Source: Euglena gracilis (Eukaryota > Euglenida > Euglenophyceae > Euglenales). From it: a stretch of 64,000 bases of DNA. Numbering within the stretch: position 1 is the stretch's first letter; every line of letters begins with the position of its first letter. Positions 1 through 10,627 of the stretch are shown piece after piece. Below the pieces are notes generated by a model. The model had not been told where the DNA came from and did no database searches. It was given only the letters and a program-made list of their open reading frames with translations. The stretch covers positions 8,078,709-8,142,708 of the forward strand of contig CP154957.1 in assembly GCA_039621445.1 (NCBI GenBank). Reading direction: 5' to 3'. The position numbers and the translations under genes are program-made.

Positions 1-293
1 TTTGGCCCCGACTGCCTCTGTTGGGGGGGGGTCGACAAAAGCCACTAAAGTGACCCGGCACTGCGAAAAAAAATGGCCATTTTCCCACGTTTGTGGTCAA
101 TTTTCCCTTGGCTTCCAGAGTTGCCGACCCCCCCCCCCTGGTGTGGGATATTGACTGACTGGTTTTTGGAAGAGTGGAGGTGGCCCTTCCCGGGGTAAAA
201 TTTGTATGGTCCGGACGCTCTGGGTTGTGTGCATATTGCTGGGGGTTGAGGTTTGGGAGTGAAATGCCGCGTGCCGCTGCTCTGCACCTGCAG

Positions 294-319
294 TACAACC
301 GGGTGTTCGTGCTTCTGGC
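294..319 (+). CDS. TPR gene exon, part before the 320-457 insert
   Basis: Follows a CAG acceptor at 291-293 and reads YNRVFVLLA. The codon split by the insert is completed by the C at 466, giving LLANRANCLHW in the TPR helix-A pattern. The frame also stays open upstream, so the exon may begin earlier. Confidence 0.55.
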
Positions 320-3300
320 CAAGCACCTGTGAAAGGACTGGGCCTGACCGGGCGCTGACCGGGCGTGACTGCACATGACCGGGTGTGACTGGGCGTGACT
401 GCGCATGACTGGGCATGACCGGGAGTGAGTGGGATTCCAGTTGACCACAGGTGCTTGCTGCTGGCCAACCGGGCCAACTGCCTCCACTGGTGCGGTCGAA
501 TGGAGGACGCCCTCCAGGACCTGAAGAGGTCTGCCGTGTTTGTGAGTTGTTCGGGTCCTGTCGGTTCTTCCTTCGCTTGTTTCCGCTTCGGTTTGCCAGT
601 TTAGAGCACATTCAGAATAGAAAGCCCCCCGAAAAGGGCGTCCTCCCAAATAAGCCCTAGGTGGTCTTATTTCTGGGTTTGGATTTTGATGAAGATCTGG
701 AAGGATTACTATTTGTCGAAGTGTCAAGTGGGGGTCAGGGGCAGGGCATCGCTTAGCGACACCCCAAGGGGGTCCGGACCACACCATTGCTTAGCGACCC
801 CTGGGGGGGGGGTCACTTTCCACTCTGGAAAAAAAATAGTCAGTCACTTTTTCCCAAAAAGCCGGTCAGTCACTTTAACAGCCCCCCCCCCCCCCGGGGT
901 GGTAGGATCGAAAATGAAAAAGTGGCTGGTCTGGCGCCGAAGACGCCGGAAACTTTTTGGATTTTTTGAGACTTTTTGGCAATGGTGCCTTGCCAAGACA
1001 AGCACATTCAAGAGTGGCCGATCCCCCCCGGGGGCTCTTGGCCAGAAAATCAGTCAGTCACTCTGAAAAAACCAGCCAGTCACCCCCCCCCCGAGGGTGA
1101 GGTAGGACAGGTGTTAAGCAAAGGTATGTCCAGGACAGAGGCTGGAAAATGTGGGCTGTCTGGAAATCTGCTGGCTGACCACCCCCCTCCCACCCCCCAT
1201 CGAGGTACCCCGGCTGAAAATAGGCCGGCTGGGGATCGAACTGAGAGCCAAAGAAAAATCGAAAAAAAGTTCCCAAAAATGCCAATGGGTTTTTTTACAC
1301 AAAATTTGCCCTGGCTAGCTTTTTTCGACCCATTTCTACCCAGTTTTTCAGCCCCGAAAGCAAAAGCAAGTGACACCAACCACCCTCCCTCTCAACTGCT
1401 GAAAAAAATACACTCGCCGATGGGGGGTCAGAGACAGGGGTTTTTTTAGTCGTGGACCCCCGGGGGGGGGGAGGGGGGGGTAGGGTGAGTGGGTCCGGCC
1501 GAGCCGGACCCCGGGGGGACCCCGGGGGGGGGTCCCCCGGAGGAGGGTGGGATATACTTTTCGGCGCCGAAGGCGCCGAAAAAGTGCCTTTTTTAGCACT
1601 TTTCGCGATTTTCGGCCATTTTTGTGGGTCCCCCGGGACCCCCCAGACTTGAAAAAGGTTGCTGACTGGCTGAACCCCCCCCCCCCGAGGGTGATGGGGT
1701 GCAATGCGGCGACGTTTTCTGCATGATTTACTGCATGATCTACTGAATACCGACAGAGAAGGCTTGAAGTATTTGAAGCTGGCATGGCTGGTATGTGCAG
1801 TAAAGTGCTGGGCTTCCTCTCCTTTTTTTCAGGTCCTTGGAGATCAGTCCCCATTACGAACTGGCCCTGCGAACCCGAGCCCACGTGTTCATCGATGTCG
1901 GTGTGCCAATCGTCACATTTGGAACTTAGGTAATTCCCTGTTCTTGTTGCTGAACTGTCCTCATAGTTCGCATGTTTTCTTTCTCCATCTGTTCTGTCCT
2001 CCCCAAGGTGTGTTTGCCTTGGTATTTGTTTGTTTAATTAACAAAACCTCAAACAGCGATTACTCACCTTTTGTTTAGTTGCCCAATCCAAGGTTCCAAA
2101 AATTTGTGAAAGGCAGATGTCCAATGGCACCATCTTTGACGAGTGGTTGCCAAATCTATCCCAGTAAATTGTGTGTCCCCCTGGAAAAGACAAATGACAG
2201 GTCAGCCAGTACCAGAGACAGTGGTGATAAATCCAGGGTGGACAGGTTATGAATATCCCACGGGGAGGTTGGTGCGGAGTTGGTCTGCAACCTCCCCCCT
2301 AATTATCAACCGTGACCATTTGCATTAGAGGTTGAGACTTGTTGCCCTACTGGAAACGACCCGGTTCAGGTTGTGTTCACCAGATGCTGCAGGGGCGGGG
2401 GGCTGCTGGGGGATGCTGCACCATTTATGTGTGTGTTTTTCCCTCGTTTTTTTGTTCCTGGTGATTTTCTGACTTCAACTGGAAAATGTGTACCTTAAAG
2501 GACCCTGCATTTGCCTGCCGCCAGCCTTTTTTTGTTCAATGAAAGCATATCTTTTTTTTTTGCAAGAATAGGAGAATCATTTTTCTGTATTTTTTTCTAC
2601 GCCCGGAACCCCCAAAATGCACAATATATCTACACATCGAACCTGCGTTCATTATTCATCGTTTCGTTGATTTTGTTGTGTTTTTTTTCTATGTCACGTT
2701 TTTTTGAGGCGCTTTGGCACAGAGGCAAAAAAAATGTCTTTGGGCGATCCCACCCAAGGGGGGGGTTGTGTTGCTGGGCAGGCACTCCATGGCCATACAA
2801 TCATTTAGTCACTGGCTGCCCCTCCCCCAAAGGGGTGACTGGGTTTTTCAGAGTATTGACTGGTTTTTGGCCCAGACCCCCTCCCTTGTGGGGGGGGGGT
2901 CGGCAAAAAACCGCCAAAGTGACCGGGCGAAGGCGCTGGAAAGTTTTGTTGGGCTCTTTTCACATTTCTGGTCAGGCTTCAATTGGATTCCAGATTGCCC
3001 CCCCCCCCCCGGGGGTAGTGACTGACTGGTTTTCCGAAAGAAGTGAGTGACTGGTTTTTGAAAGAGTGGAAAAGACCCCCCTATGCCCAGTGCATTCAGA
3101 TCCGACCCCCGGAAGGAAGCACTCAGGCAAGGCATTTCGGCGCCAAAGGCGCCGGTATCCCAGAAAAGGGCCAGTTTTGGCCCAGTTTTGAGCCCACAAC
3201 CAGACAGCCCCCCCCCCCCCCAGTGGGTGATGCCAACCTGCCCAGGCACTCCAGAGCACTCAGCCGCATTCAGCCTGATCATGGAAGCGTGCACGCCAGT

Positions 3301-4375
3301 TGTGCCTCTTGTAATTGCTTATTACAAGATTTGATTCCGCAGTGGGAATAACCTCCTTCGAAGTCCAGTTCAGAGGTGGCTTGGGACCCATGGGGGGGGG
3401 GGCAGTCCAATTTGCAGCCCAATCCCAGCGCACCCTAACCCTATGGAGTCGTTTGGCCAGTATTAGGTTTTTCTCAGTCTCAGGCGTTGGAGGGCATGCC
3501 GTGTACCGTCCCCGCAGGGAACATGGATGCGGCCTGCGACGACCTGACCAATATCCAGAGGGTTTTTTATTTATTTAAGTGGCTCCCCTGGGGAGGGGAG
3601 AGAGGTGGCTTGGCTGGTAGTAGGAGGTGGGCGAGTAGGTACCCCAAGAGTTTGGGACCGCAACCACCCCCCCCCCCCCACAAGAGTGAGTCCTCCGACC
3701 CCCCCCTTCGGGTGACCCAACCATGTGGGGGTTTGGGAGGGTGCCAGGTCCAAAGTCTTAGAATAAAGCCCTGGGAACGCTCCATATGCCGCCATTTTCG
3801 GCCCGTTTTGGGCCGTTTTTGGGCCCAATAAACTCGCGACACGCCAAACATTTCGAAACCGCGCCGCCAACCCTCTGCCGGCATCATCGACCACTGCGCG
3901 GACCCCCGCGCCGTCTCCAACGCGTACTTCCACCGGGCGCTGTGCCGGCTGCCGGTGGACGAGGCTGACCTGGACCGCGCCCGCCGGGTCGACCCCACCA
4001 ACCTGGACCCTGCCCAGGCCGCGCCCGCCGCTAACGCCGGCTCTGCGGCCAACACCGCAGCCCGTCCAATTGTGTGTTGGTGGTGCCTGTTTGTGGCGCC
4101 GTTTTTGGGATCAACGCATATAAATATATACACATATATCCACATACACATATATATAGGTGTATTGGTATATATATGTACATATATGTATATATATGTA
4201 TATATGTATATATACATACATATATGTATACATAGAAATATACATATATGTATACATGCATATGTATACACACACACACACACACATATATATATATGTC
4301 TGTTTTTTGTGTGTATATATGCACATGCACATGTATGCATATATACACATATATACACATGTGTATGTATATATA

Positions 4376-4409
<34 letters not shown>

Positions 4410-5981
4410 GTATGTATAGATATATGTGCATATGTGTGCATATATGCGTGCATACATACATTTTTGTGGGGTAGTGTCCCCAAGGGGCACCTTATCTTCT
4501 CTGATGAATTTGACAAACTCTGATTTTCAAATGCCCCCCCCCCCCGGGCTTGGAAGGAAATCATCCGCCGCCATCGATCAACCGTCCTGTGCACAGGCGC
4601 TGGCCGTGCGACCGGCCTGCCGCCGTGCAGCACCACGCATCGATGCTGGTCCAGGCCAATCGACTGCCGGAGGCCATTGCGATCCTGACGGAGTGGATTG
4701 AGGGTACCCAGGGTTCCCGTACCCCGGGGATTGCCATCAAATGACTTCGGCTTTCGCTTCAACCGGTGTAGTATCACATGCCATGACGGTTCATCAGGGT
4801 GTATTTCACGTGTCCTTTTTCTGACCGCAGTGAACCCCTTTGTGCGCAAGCCAGTCAGGTCAGGTTGCCTGTAGGGTTGGTGTTACTGTTCAGATGGGTG
4901 GCCTCACATTTTCCACACGGTGCAACACATGCAACACGGTGCACACATCTCCAGACACCGCCAATAAGAAGGCGAGACAGTGACGATTGAGCGTGAGCAC
5001 GATACCTGTTACCCACCAGGAACGCCAAGACGTCGTTGGGCTCTGGGCCTCTTGTCCCCCACTAACTCAATGGCCTCTTGTCCCCCACCAACTCTCTCAA
5101 TAGGGAGCTGGTGCCCACCCTCTTCCCGACCAGCGGGGTGGGGTAGGCGTGCACTACCACTGTACCACTCACACCACGCAGTCACACCATCTCCAGTGCC
5201 GGGTGGCCGAACTCCCTTTCGCGTTCTGGCTGCCCTGTCCCCAACCCTAACCATCCGGACCTCGCGGATCAACTCATCTTCCGAGCTGAGATCTACGAGA
5301 GGGGCTTCGAGCTGGACTCTGCCATTGAGGACTACAAGAGGGCTGTACACAGACCCTCACACCAGACGGGTTTCGTCATCCGAAGTCGGGGGCCAGAGGA
5401 GGGGTATGTTATTTCAAGGGGTCAAAGCTTTCGAACTGAAAAAAGGTAGACCCCTCAGTTGCACAGTTTTCCTTATTTTCGAAATTCTTCTTTCTCTGGA
5501 CGTTTTATTGGTCATTGATGCTGCTTCAATTTCGTCATACGAATCATTTTTGCCAAATAATGCTGTTTTCAGAGGACGTCCAGGTCTGCGGCAGTGGAAT
5601 GGGGTGTATTATTAGGTGGTTTCCCCCGTATTGCCATGTGCTGCTCCAAGGGAGGCTTACACATCGGCGTCCAAGTCGCCGAGCGCATTCCTGCAAATGA
5701 AAGTTGGGAGTCGGATCACGTGGCATTATGGCTGACGTCCGGCACTGTGTGTGTTGTCCAGGTTTCAAGCCTGACACCCCGATGCCGAGGGGGTTCAGCC
5801 AGCTCCCAGCCGGGCTGCAGACCCCCCCCCCCCTGTTGGCCTTGCCTCCATCCCTCGTGTCCCCAGCCGCCGGGGTGGGTGCCTGAGCCCAGCCAGCCTC
5901 CCCCGTGAGGGTAGCCAGGCCATCTCCGAGCGGCTGCAACAGCTGGAGCGGCTCCGGGCGGACCGCACCCCAGCGTCGTGA
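294..5981 (+). CDS. TPR-repeat protein gene (multi-exon, 5' end uncertain)
   Basis: Spliced coding segments give repeated helix-turn-helix units of the tetratricopeptide type, for example LANRANCLHWCGRMEDALQD, NAYFHRALCRL, RLPEAIAILTEWIE and LADQLIFRAEIYERG with DSAIEDYKRA. TPR arrays are protein-protein interaction scaffolds; the partner cannot be read from the sequence. Exons I support: 294-319 with 458/466-528, 1833-1900, 3518-3555, 3886-4063, 4557-4703, about 5197-5344 and 5915-5981, ending at TGA 5979-5981. Introns 529-1832, 1901-3517 and 4064-4556 are GT-AG in phase. Two breaks, at 320-457 and 3556-3877, are transposon-like inserts rather than ordinary introns. The joins between exons near 4703, 5197, 5344 and 5915 are not resolved, and an exon may be missing there. 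No start codon is claimed. Confidence 0.75.
320..457. mobile_element. 138-base TIR element inside a TPR exon (CAAGCACC family)
   Basis: Begins CAAGCACCTGTG and ends CACAGGTGCTTG, a perfect 12-base terminal inverted repeat. It is flanked by CTTCTGGC (312-319) and CTGCTGGC (458-465), an 8-base direct repeat with one mismatch. The interior is a degenerate tandem of about 11 bases based on TGACYGGGCG. Deleting element plus one repeat joins the TPR helix without gap. A GT-AG alternative in phase (donor 305, acceptor 450) also exists and would change two residues (FV to CL), so this copy alone does not prove unusual splicing. Confidence 0.8.
458..528 (+). CDS. TPR gene exon, part after the insert
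   Basis: Reads LANRANCLHWCGRMEDALQD then LKR, with the alternation of small and bulky residues expected of a TPR helix pair. Ends AAGAG before GTCTGC. If the insert is removed with one target copy, coding resumes at 466. Confidence 0.75.
529..1832 (+). other. Intron packed with repeats
   Basis: GT-AG intron. It holds C-run/G-run hairpin elements with 'cagtcact' motifs (about 720-1095), a copy of the CAGGGGTTTTTTTAGTC family starting at 1435 whose right end near 1655 is decayed, and GGCGCCGAAGGCGCC hairpins near 930 and 1562. No further exon seen. Confidence 0.6.
1833..1900 (+). CDS. TPR gene exon
   Basis: Acceptor TTTTTTTCAG, donor GTGTGCC. Reads SLEISPHYELALRTRAHVFI then DV, completing one TPR unit and beginning the next. 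Phases agree with both neighbours (2 in, 1 out). Confidence 0.85.
1901..3517 (+). other. Intron with C-rich mobile-element debris
   Basis: GT-AG intron. The 2740-3300 part contains C-run/G-run modules, a GGCGCC-type hairpin near 3140 and ends resembling the CAGGCTG family (near 2983 and 3283). No matched target duplication was found. No exon seen. Confidence 0.55.
3518..3555 (+). CDS. TPR gene exon before insert 3556-3877
   Basis: Acceptor CCCCGCAG. Reads G-NMDAACDDLTNI and joins in frame to IDHCADPRAVSNAYFHRAL after removal of the insert, giving a normal TPR spacing. Confidence 0.8.
3556..3877. mobile_element. 322-base TIR element splitting a TPR exon
   Basis: Starts CAGAGGGTT and ends AACCCTCTG, a perfect 9-base inverted repeat. 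Flanks are CCAATATC (3548-3555) and CCGGCATC (3878-3885), a degenerate 8-base repeat (5 of 8). Removing 3556-3885 restores the reading frame exactly. In the downstream frame there is a TAA at 3829 and no AG dinucleotide between it and 3886, so a GT-AG intron cannot serve this junction. Confidence 0.8.
3886..4063 (+). CDS. TPR gene exon
   Basis: Reads IDHCADPRAVSNAYFHRALC then RLPVDEADLDRARRVDPTNL, a textbook TPR ending in the common DPTN linker, followed by an Ala/Asn-rich stretch. Donor GTCCAA at 4064 leaves one base, matching the acceptor at 4555-4556. Confidence 0.8.
4064..4556 (+). repeat. Intron containing an AT/AC microsatellite
   Basis: From about 4120 to 4460 the DNA is a shifting mixture of TA, ATGT and CA repeats, with a run of eleven CA units near 4267-4287. 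This is followed by a C-run at 4533-4545. Long open frames here are low-complexity artefacts. Confidence 0.8.
4557..4703 (+). CDS. TPR gene exon
   Basis: Second half reads HHASMLVQANRLPEAIAIL then TEWIE, a clear TPR. The first half is less typical, and a parallel frame reads CAQALAVRP, so a small indel near 4610 is possible. Confidence 0.7.
5197..5344 (+). CDS. TPR gene exon
   Basis: Contains NPNHPDLADQLIFRAEIYE then RGFELDSAIEDYKRA, a strong TPR, with donor GTACAC. The 5' boundary at the CCAG of 5193-5196 does not match the phase of the previous exon, so either another boundary is used or a short exon lies between 4704 and 5196. Confidence 0.65.
5915..5981 (+). CDS. TPR gene terminal exon
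   Basis: Acceptor GGGTAG, then QAISERLQQLERLRADRTPA and S, stop TGA 5979-5981. The amphipathic Leu/Arg-rich C-terminus is typical of a capping helix. Confidence 0.6.
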
Positions 5982-7209
5982 GGCGCCGGGTTGCCGGGTT
6001 GCGCCGTCCGCCGAATGGCCGACTCTCCGAGGAGGAAGGCTATCCTACCCGGTGACTGGCAAGCGGGTCCACTGCGCTGATTTCAATGTTGGGTGTGGAG
6101 GTTTCTTTTTTGGACCCCCATTACCAGGCCATCGCTACTGATTAGAAACAATAAGAAAAAGCAGAATACGAGAGCACTTTTTTTTCGGCAATACAGCAGT
6201 TGAATTTTGTTGATTTTAAGTAAGTTTCAATGAAACCAAGATTTGCCATCATTGCTCACAGCAGTGCCCCTCTTTAAGCACGCGCAAGGGTCAATTGCTT
6301 TGTGTTTTGTGTTTTGCTGATGCAGTTCTATGAAATTATGGAATGCTTTTGATGTTCACCGCCTGCTGCCTGCTTCCTGTCCCCTTCCCCGCCGCCAGTA
6401 TTGTGGAGGCGGGTGGCCGAAAGAATCGAAATAGACCCTGGGACTGCAGCCCCATCTGTTGAAGCTTGCCCACTGGGGAACTTGCCGCAAATTTATTACT
6501 CTCCATGTGAAATACGCCCTCTGATGTGAACCCATTGTCCACGTGACACACAATTCAGCCGATTTTGGGGGATTTTGGGTGGGTCAGTGGGTGGGTGGAC
6601 CCCTCCTCCAGTTGGTGCGTTTTGGCCCGAAAAAGTGACCCCCCTCGCCCGGTGGGTGAATCTATGGGAGGGACGAGAGAGTTCCCTCCTGCCCCCCTGC
6701 CCTTTTTGATTTGGCTCATTATCCCCCAGGATGGCACAGCCATGTCGTGCAAGCAGACGGAGATGGGGGTTTATATCAAGGATGGGGTGAGGAATAGAGT
6801 TTAGGTTTGAGACAGGGTTCGCCTTCTGATGGGTTTAGTTGAGCATAAAATTGGCCCCGATTTTCAGACCTTAAAAGCCAAATCTTTACTCTTTCGGAAC
6901 ATTCGAGATGGCTTCCACGTTCCTGCGAGGCGGGTTTCCCGGGTCCTGAACAGCTGCATTAACCCAACCATCTCTCTCCTCTCTATGTACAGGTATTGGA
7001 TCGGGCAGGTAGTGGCCAGCACACCTTTGCATTACCGACCTTTTCCATTCATGTGTTGGCAGTTGCAATTAAACACCACCCTTTGGTGCACTGCAACTTA
7101 AAAATGAAAAATGTAGTTAGCTTGATTCTGGGTTGATTGCGGTGCACTTTCTTATGCAAAAAAATGATGATCCTTTGTGCGAGAAATGAATGTGTGGAAA
7201 GGCGCCAGA

Positions 7210-7292
7210 TGCATCCATCCATCCATCCATCCAGCCATCCATCCATCCATCCATCCATCCATCCATCCATCCATCCATCCATCCATCCATCC
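7210..7292. repeat. (ATCC)n microsatellite
   Basis: About twenty ATCC units with one interruption (CAGCC). Open frames across it are artefacts. Confidence 0.95.
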
Positions 7293-8547
7293 ATACATGC
7301 TTCCATCCATCCCTGGTGCCAGTGCAGTACGGGGCCGCCGCAGCCTGCCAGCCACCGGGGCTGAGGCACTGCAGAGAGGGAGCGGAAGGGTCGCTTTGTG
7401 ACGTCCGTCTTCCAAGCCGCCCCCGCCACCGCTCGGGGGCCGTCCCTGTGCGATGGACCACTCCCCGTGGCGTTTGGTTGAAGTGCGGAAGAGGGAGAAA
7501 GGATGGAGACGCATCAGGACAAGAGGTGCGGCTGTTTGGTCACACAAAAAAGCACAAAAGAACTCTTTCCAGAATTATGCTATACCGCCTGGTAGTGAAG
7601 GGGTTAGGGCTAGGACTGGCCAGGCTGGCTAGGCCTGGGAATTGCGTTGCTTGGCCCAAGGGGGATGCGCATCGCGCGTGTGGGCCGAACCCAGGGCCAG
7701 CCAGTAACCCCATAAACCCGACTGCTTCAGTAACCCTAACACCGAGTGCTGGATGGGGTAATATCGGCTCCCATGGTGGGCCCGATACTACATCTTCTCC
7801 AAACAGACATAAACAAAAATATTGACAAAACTTTATCTGAAAAGACAATTAGGAAGAGAGTGTGCAGATTTGTTGTCACGAACTAAGTGTTTGCACCAAC
7901 TAATAAAGAGAATCCATCCAATTAGCTGATCCATGTGGCACCGAAAATAGTGTTCCTATGGCCTTTTGGAGAAAGCTGTGGCGAGCATCCCTCACCCTGC
8001 TCTTGCTGTGCATTCATTCTTGCTCCTTTCATTCGTCGAACTCGCCCGTGCGAAGAACTTCCAGTGCTTTTTCTTGAATCTCTCACGAGAATTTGGGTTT
8101 AATTATTTGGAGCGGTGGAAAAAGACAAATCGAAAGTTGGCACATTTTTTTTGCCTTTTGAGAACCTGGAACCCTCGTTGCCGAACAGCCATGGGAGTGG
8201 GGGAGGAACGCGTAGAGCCGCACACTTTGGGGATGACGACATTGTTACTCTCATGCGTTGCTGAGGCCCACTGATATGGTATCGAAAAAAAATTGATAAA
8301 ATATGGTATTGGGACGCCAAGGAAACAAATGTGCAACAAGACGCTCTAGCGTCTCCAGCCAAGGATCCCTTCTCCCAAACAGACCCAGGGGCCGAAAATC
8401 GACAATTTTCTTTGGTCGCTGGGTGGATTGCACTTGGGGGGGGGGCTTGGAACCCCCTTCCCAGTGAACTGAACAGGGGGAGGGATGGGGCAAGGGGGTC
8501 CCCACTTGTGTGGCCAAGCTCCCATACGGCCCCTCCCCCCCTCTCGA

Positions 8548-8705
8548 TGAACACTGATGTATGGGACCCCCCCTTCCCCCTCAGTCAAAGTAATCATCAG
8601 CCATGCCAGACCCGTAATTATCCGTAATTATCCGTAGCTATCCGCATTTCGGGGTCTGTCTTATCCAAAATTATCCGCATTTGACAGCTGGAAAGCTTAA
8701 TGGCC
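8548..8705. repeat. Dispersed repeat, inverted copy of 27669-27811
   Basis: Shares in reverse complement the blocks 'gggtctggcatggctgat', 'ttactttgactgagggg' and several 'cggataattttgga'-like units with 27669-27811. Confidence 0.75.
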
Positions 8706-9034
8706 CCCCTCTGGGCTTCCTCGCCGAGCCGCAGCGGATTCCCCTCCCCCCTAACCGTCCGCCCCCCCCCATCCCACTTCCTCTCCACTGCCACGAGCTG
8801 CGGCCCAGCCCACTGTCGTTGCCTGAGTCGCATCCCCGAAGGGCGATCCGCGCCCCGGGCCACTCACCACCGCCGAAGCAAAGCGCGGCTTCGCGACCCC
8901 AACACCGGGAGGAGCATACTGAGCCAATGTAGCTTTCCAACGACCCTCCTTTCCCGCAAATGCTGACCGTACAATTGCTACTTTTTTGTTGCCTGTTGAG
9001 GCCTAGTTCCACAAAGAACTGGGGTTGTCGCAAC

Positions 9035-9330
9035 CAGGCTGTATTTTAGTCGGGTGCCGACCCCACCCCGGGGGGGGGGTGCCTGCCTGGGCAGGCACTC
9101 CAAGGCACTCCCGATCCGACCCCCCCCCCCCCGGCACACGGCCAAAAGTCCCCTAGCACAGACCCAGCGCCGAAGGCGCCGGGGAGCCAAAAATGGCCTA
9201 TTTTCAAAGGAATGTGCCTGGGTACAGGCCGAAATCCGACCCCCCAGGGGGGGGGGTAGTGCCTGCCTGGGCAGGCACTCATGGGCACTCCGGACCCCTC
9301 CCCCCCCGGGGTTGGTAAAAAAACAGCCTG
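9035..9330. mobile_element. 296-base TIR element with perfect 8-base target duplication (CAGGCTG family)
   Basis: Starts CAGGCTGTATTTT and ends AAAAACAGCCTG. Identical GTCGCAAC flanks lie at 9027-9034 and 9331-9338. The interior has two C-run/G-run arms each followed by TGCCTGGGCAGGCACTC, and a central GGCGCC-type hairpin at 9172. The 8-base duplication and CAG start fit the hAT superfamily. Confidence 0.85.
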
Positions 9331-9519
9331 GTCGCAACTGTGTTGTTCCCATTAGTGATGCCAAACTGGACCAAGACAAATGTGAACAACTCGCACCCCC
9401 CCCACCCCGCTGTGATCTGCGTGTGGAGGTAGCGTAGTGGAGGTAGACCTGTGTGTGTGGAGGCTGTTTCCCAGGTAAGGGACAACCCCTTGCCCGATGT
9501 GCGTCCGGACTTTCAATTT

Positions 9520-9880
9520 GTTAAACATTCACCCCGGGTTGGGTGGGTGGGTGGGTTGGTTTTCGAGGGTGGGTTGCAGGCTTCTTTTTAAGTGGGTGGG
9601 TCCGGGCCGGCCCCCCCCCCCCCCGGGGGGGATCCCGCGCCGGGACTGGGTTGGGACCTCTGGACCCCCCCCCAGAGGGGGTGTGGGCCGCCATTGGTCG
9701 GATATTCGCGCAGCTGGGCCCGAAAAAAAAAGGGCTTCGGCCTTTTTTTTGGTGGGTGAGTGGGTGGGTTGGTGGGTGCGTGAGTTGACCTCGCAGGGGG
9801 GGGGGGGGGGCGGGATTTTCGGAAAAAAAAGTGTTGGGCGGGTTTGGGCGCGGGAAAAGTGCCCACACCCCGGGGCCACT
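9520..9880. repeat. GGGTGGGT-rich element
   Basis: Alternating GGGTGGGTGG blocks, C-run/G-run arms and an AGGGCTTCGGCC hairpin near 9732. A related copy lies at about 17590-17820. Boundaries not established. Confidence 0.5.
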
Positions 9881-10033
9881 AATTGAATCTTTGGTCCAGG
9901 CTGTCTAGATTGACCTGGCAACGCACATGCCCATACGCATGCCCATACAAATGAACGCCCCTCGTCCGGACCGTCTGGGTCGTTGGGCTCGGTCATTGGG
10001 CTCGGGGGGGTGCATGTTTGTGTTTACGAACAG

Positions 10034-10174
10034 ACAGCAACTGCCGCTCCGTTCTGGGCAAGGCTGGCTGCCCTGAGTGGTGCCGAGGTTGTCGCCCCTG
10101 TCAGCCGCACTGTCCGCCCCGGCATCCAGCAGGGGTCCGACGCGGGAGGCGTGAGCGTGGCGGCTGTTAGCCGG
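10034..10174 (+). CDS. Candidate exon, unknown product
   Basis: Open frame between a CAG acceptor and a GTGAAT donor, 47 codons in phase 0. Reads TATAAPFWARLAALSGAEVV and on, with coding-like GC3. No family recognised; no partner exon assigned. Confidence 0.4.
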
Positions 10175-10413
10175 GTGAATTCAGTGGCCAATGAGTGGAC
10201 ATATCCACATAAAGGATGGCGTACCCTCTTTTTTAGAAATACCAATCACAATAATTCTGCTTGTTTCACGAGATTTTCATCCAAAAAAGGAAACATGTGG
10301 TGAAAATTATAAATAAAATAAATAAATACATGAATAGTACAAATTCGCACGCGTGAAAATTGTAAATAAAATAAATAAATAAATAGTAAAAATTCGCGCG
10401 CGCACACACACAG

Positions 10414-10627
10414 ACATGCGCATGTGTGTTGGCACGGATGCCCCACGCCGACCGCGCCGCATCCCCACTGCCGCGAGAGTGCCCCGGGGCCACTGCCCGG
10501 CCCCCGGGCAGGACACCCCCAGCCCACACACCCCACCGAAGGAACCGCCAGCAGGGAGGGAGTGCTCGTCCGGGCGTGTTCTGGAGTTGCCGGACCCCGC
10601 CCCGACGCGGCCATGGGGCTGGCATGC
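10414..10627 (+). CDS. Candidate GC-rich exon, frame unsettled
   Basis: Ends at ATGCAG before GTGGTA. Two plus-strand frames stay open; the one containing ECSSGRVLELPDPAPTRPWG looks most protein-like. Proline-rich, function unknown. Confidence 0.3.

Larger units (their letters stand above)
5982..9026. other. Intergenic-like stretch
   Basis: No recognisable gene. It contains the ATCC tetranucleotide tract at 7210-7292, a dispersed repeat at 8548-8705 and GC-rich open stretches at about 7320-7530 and 8690-8930 that may be exons but have no recognisable product. Confidence 0.5.
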
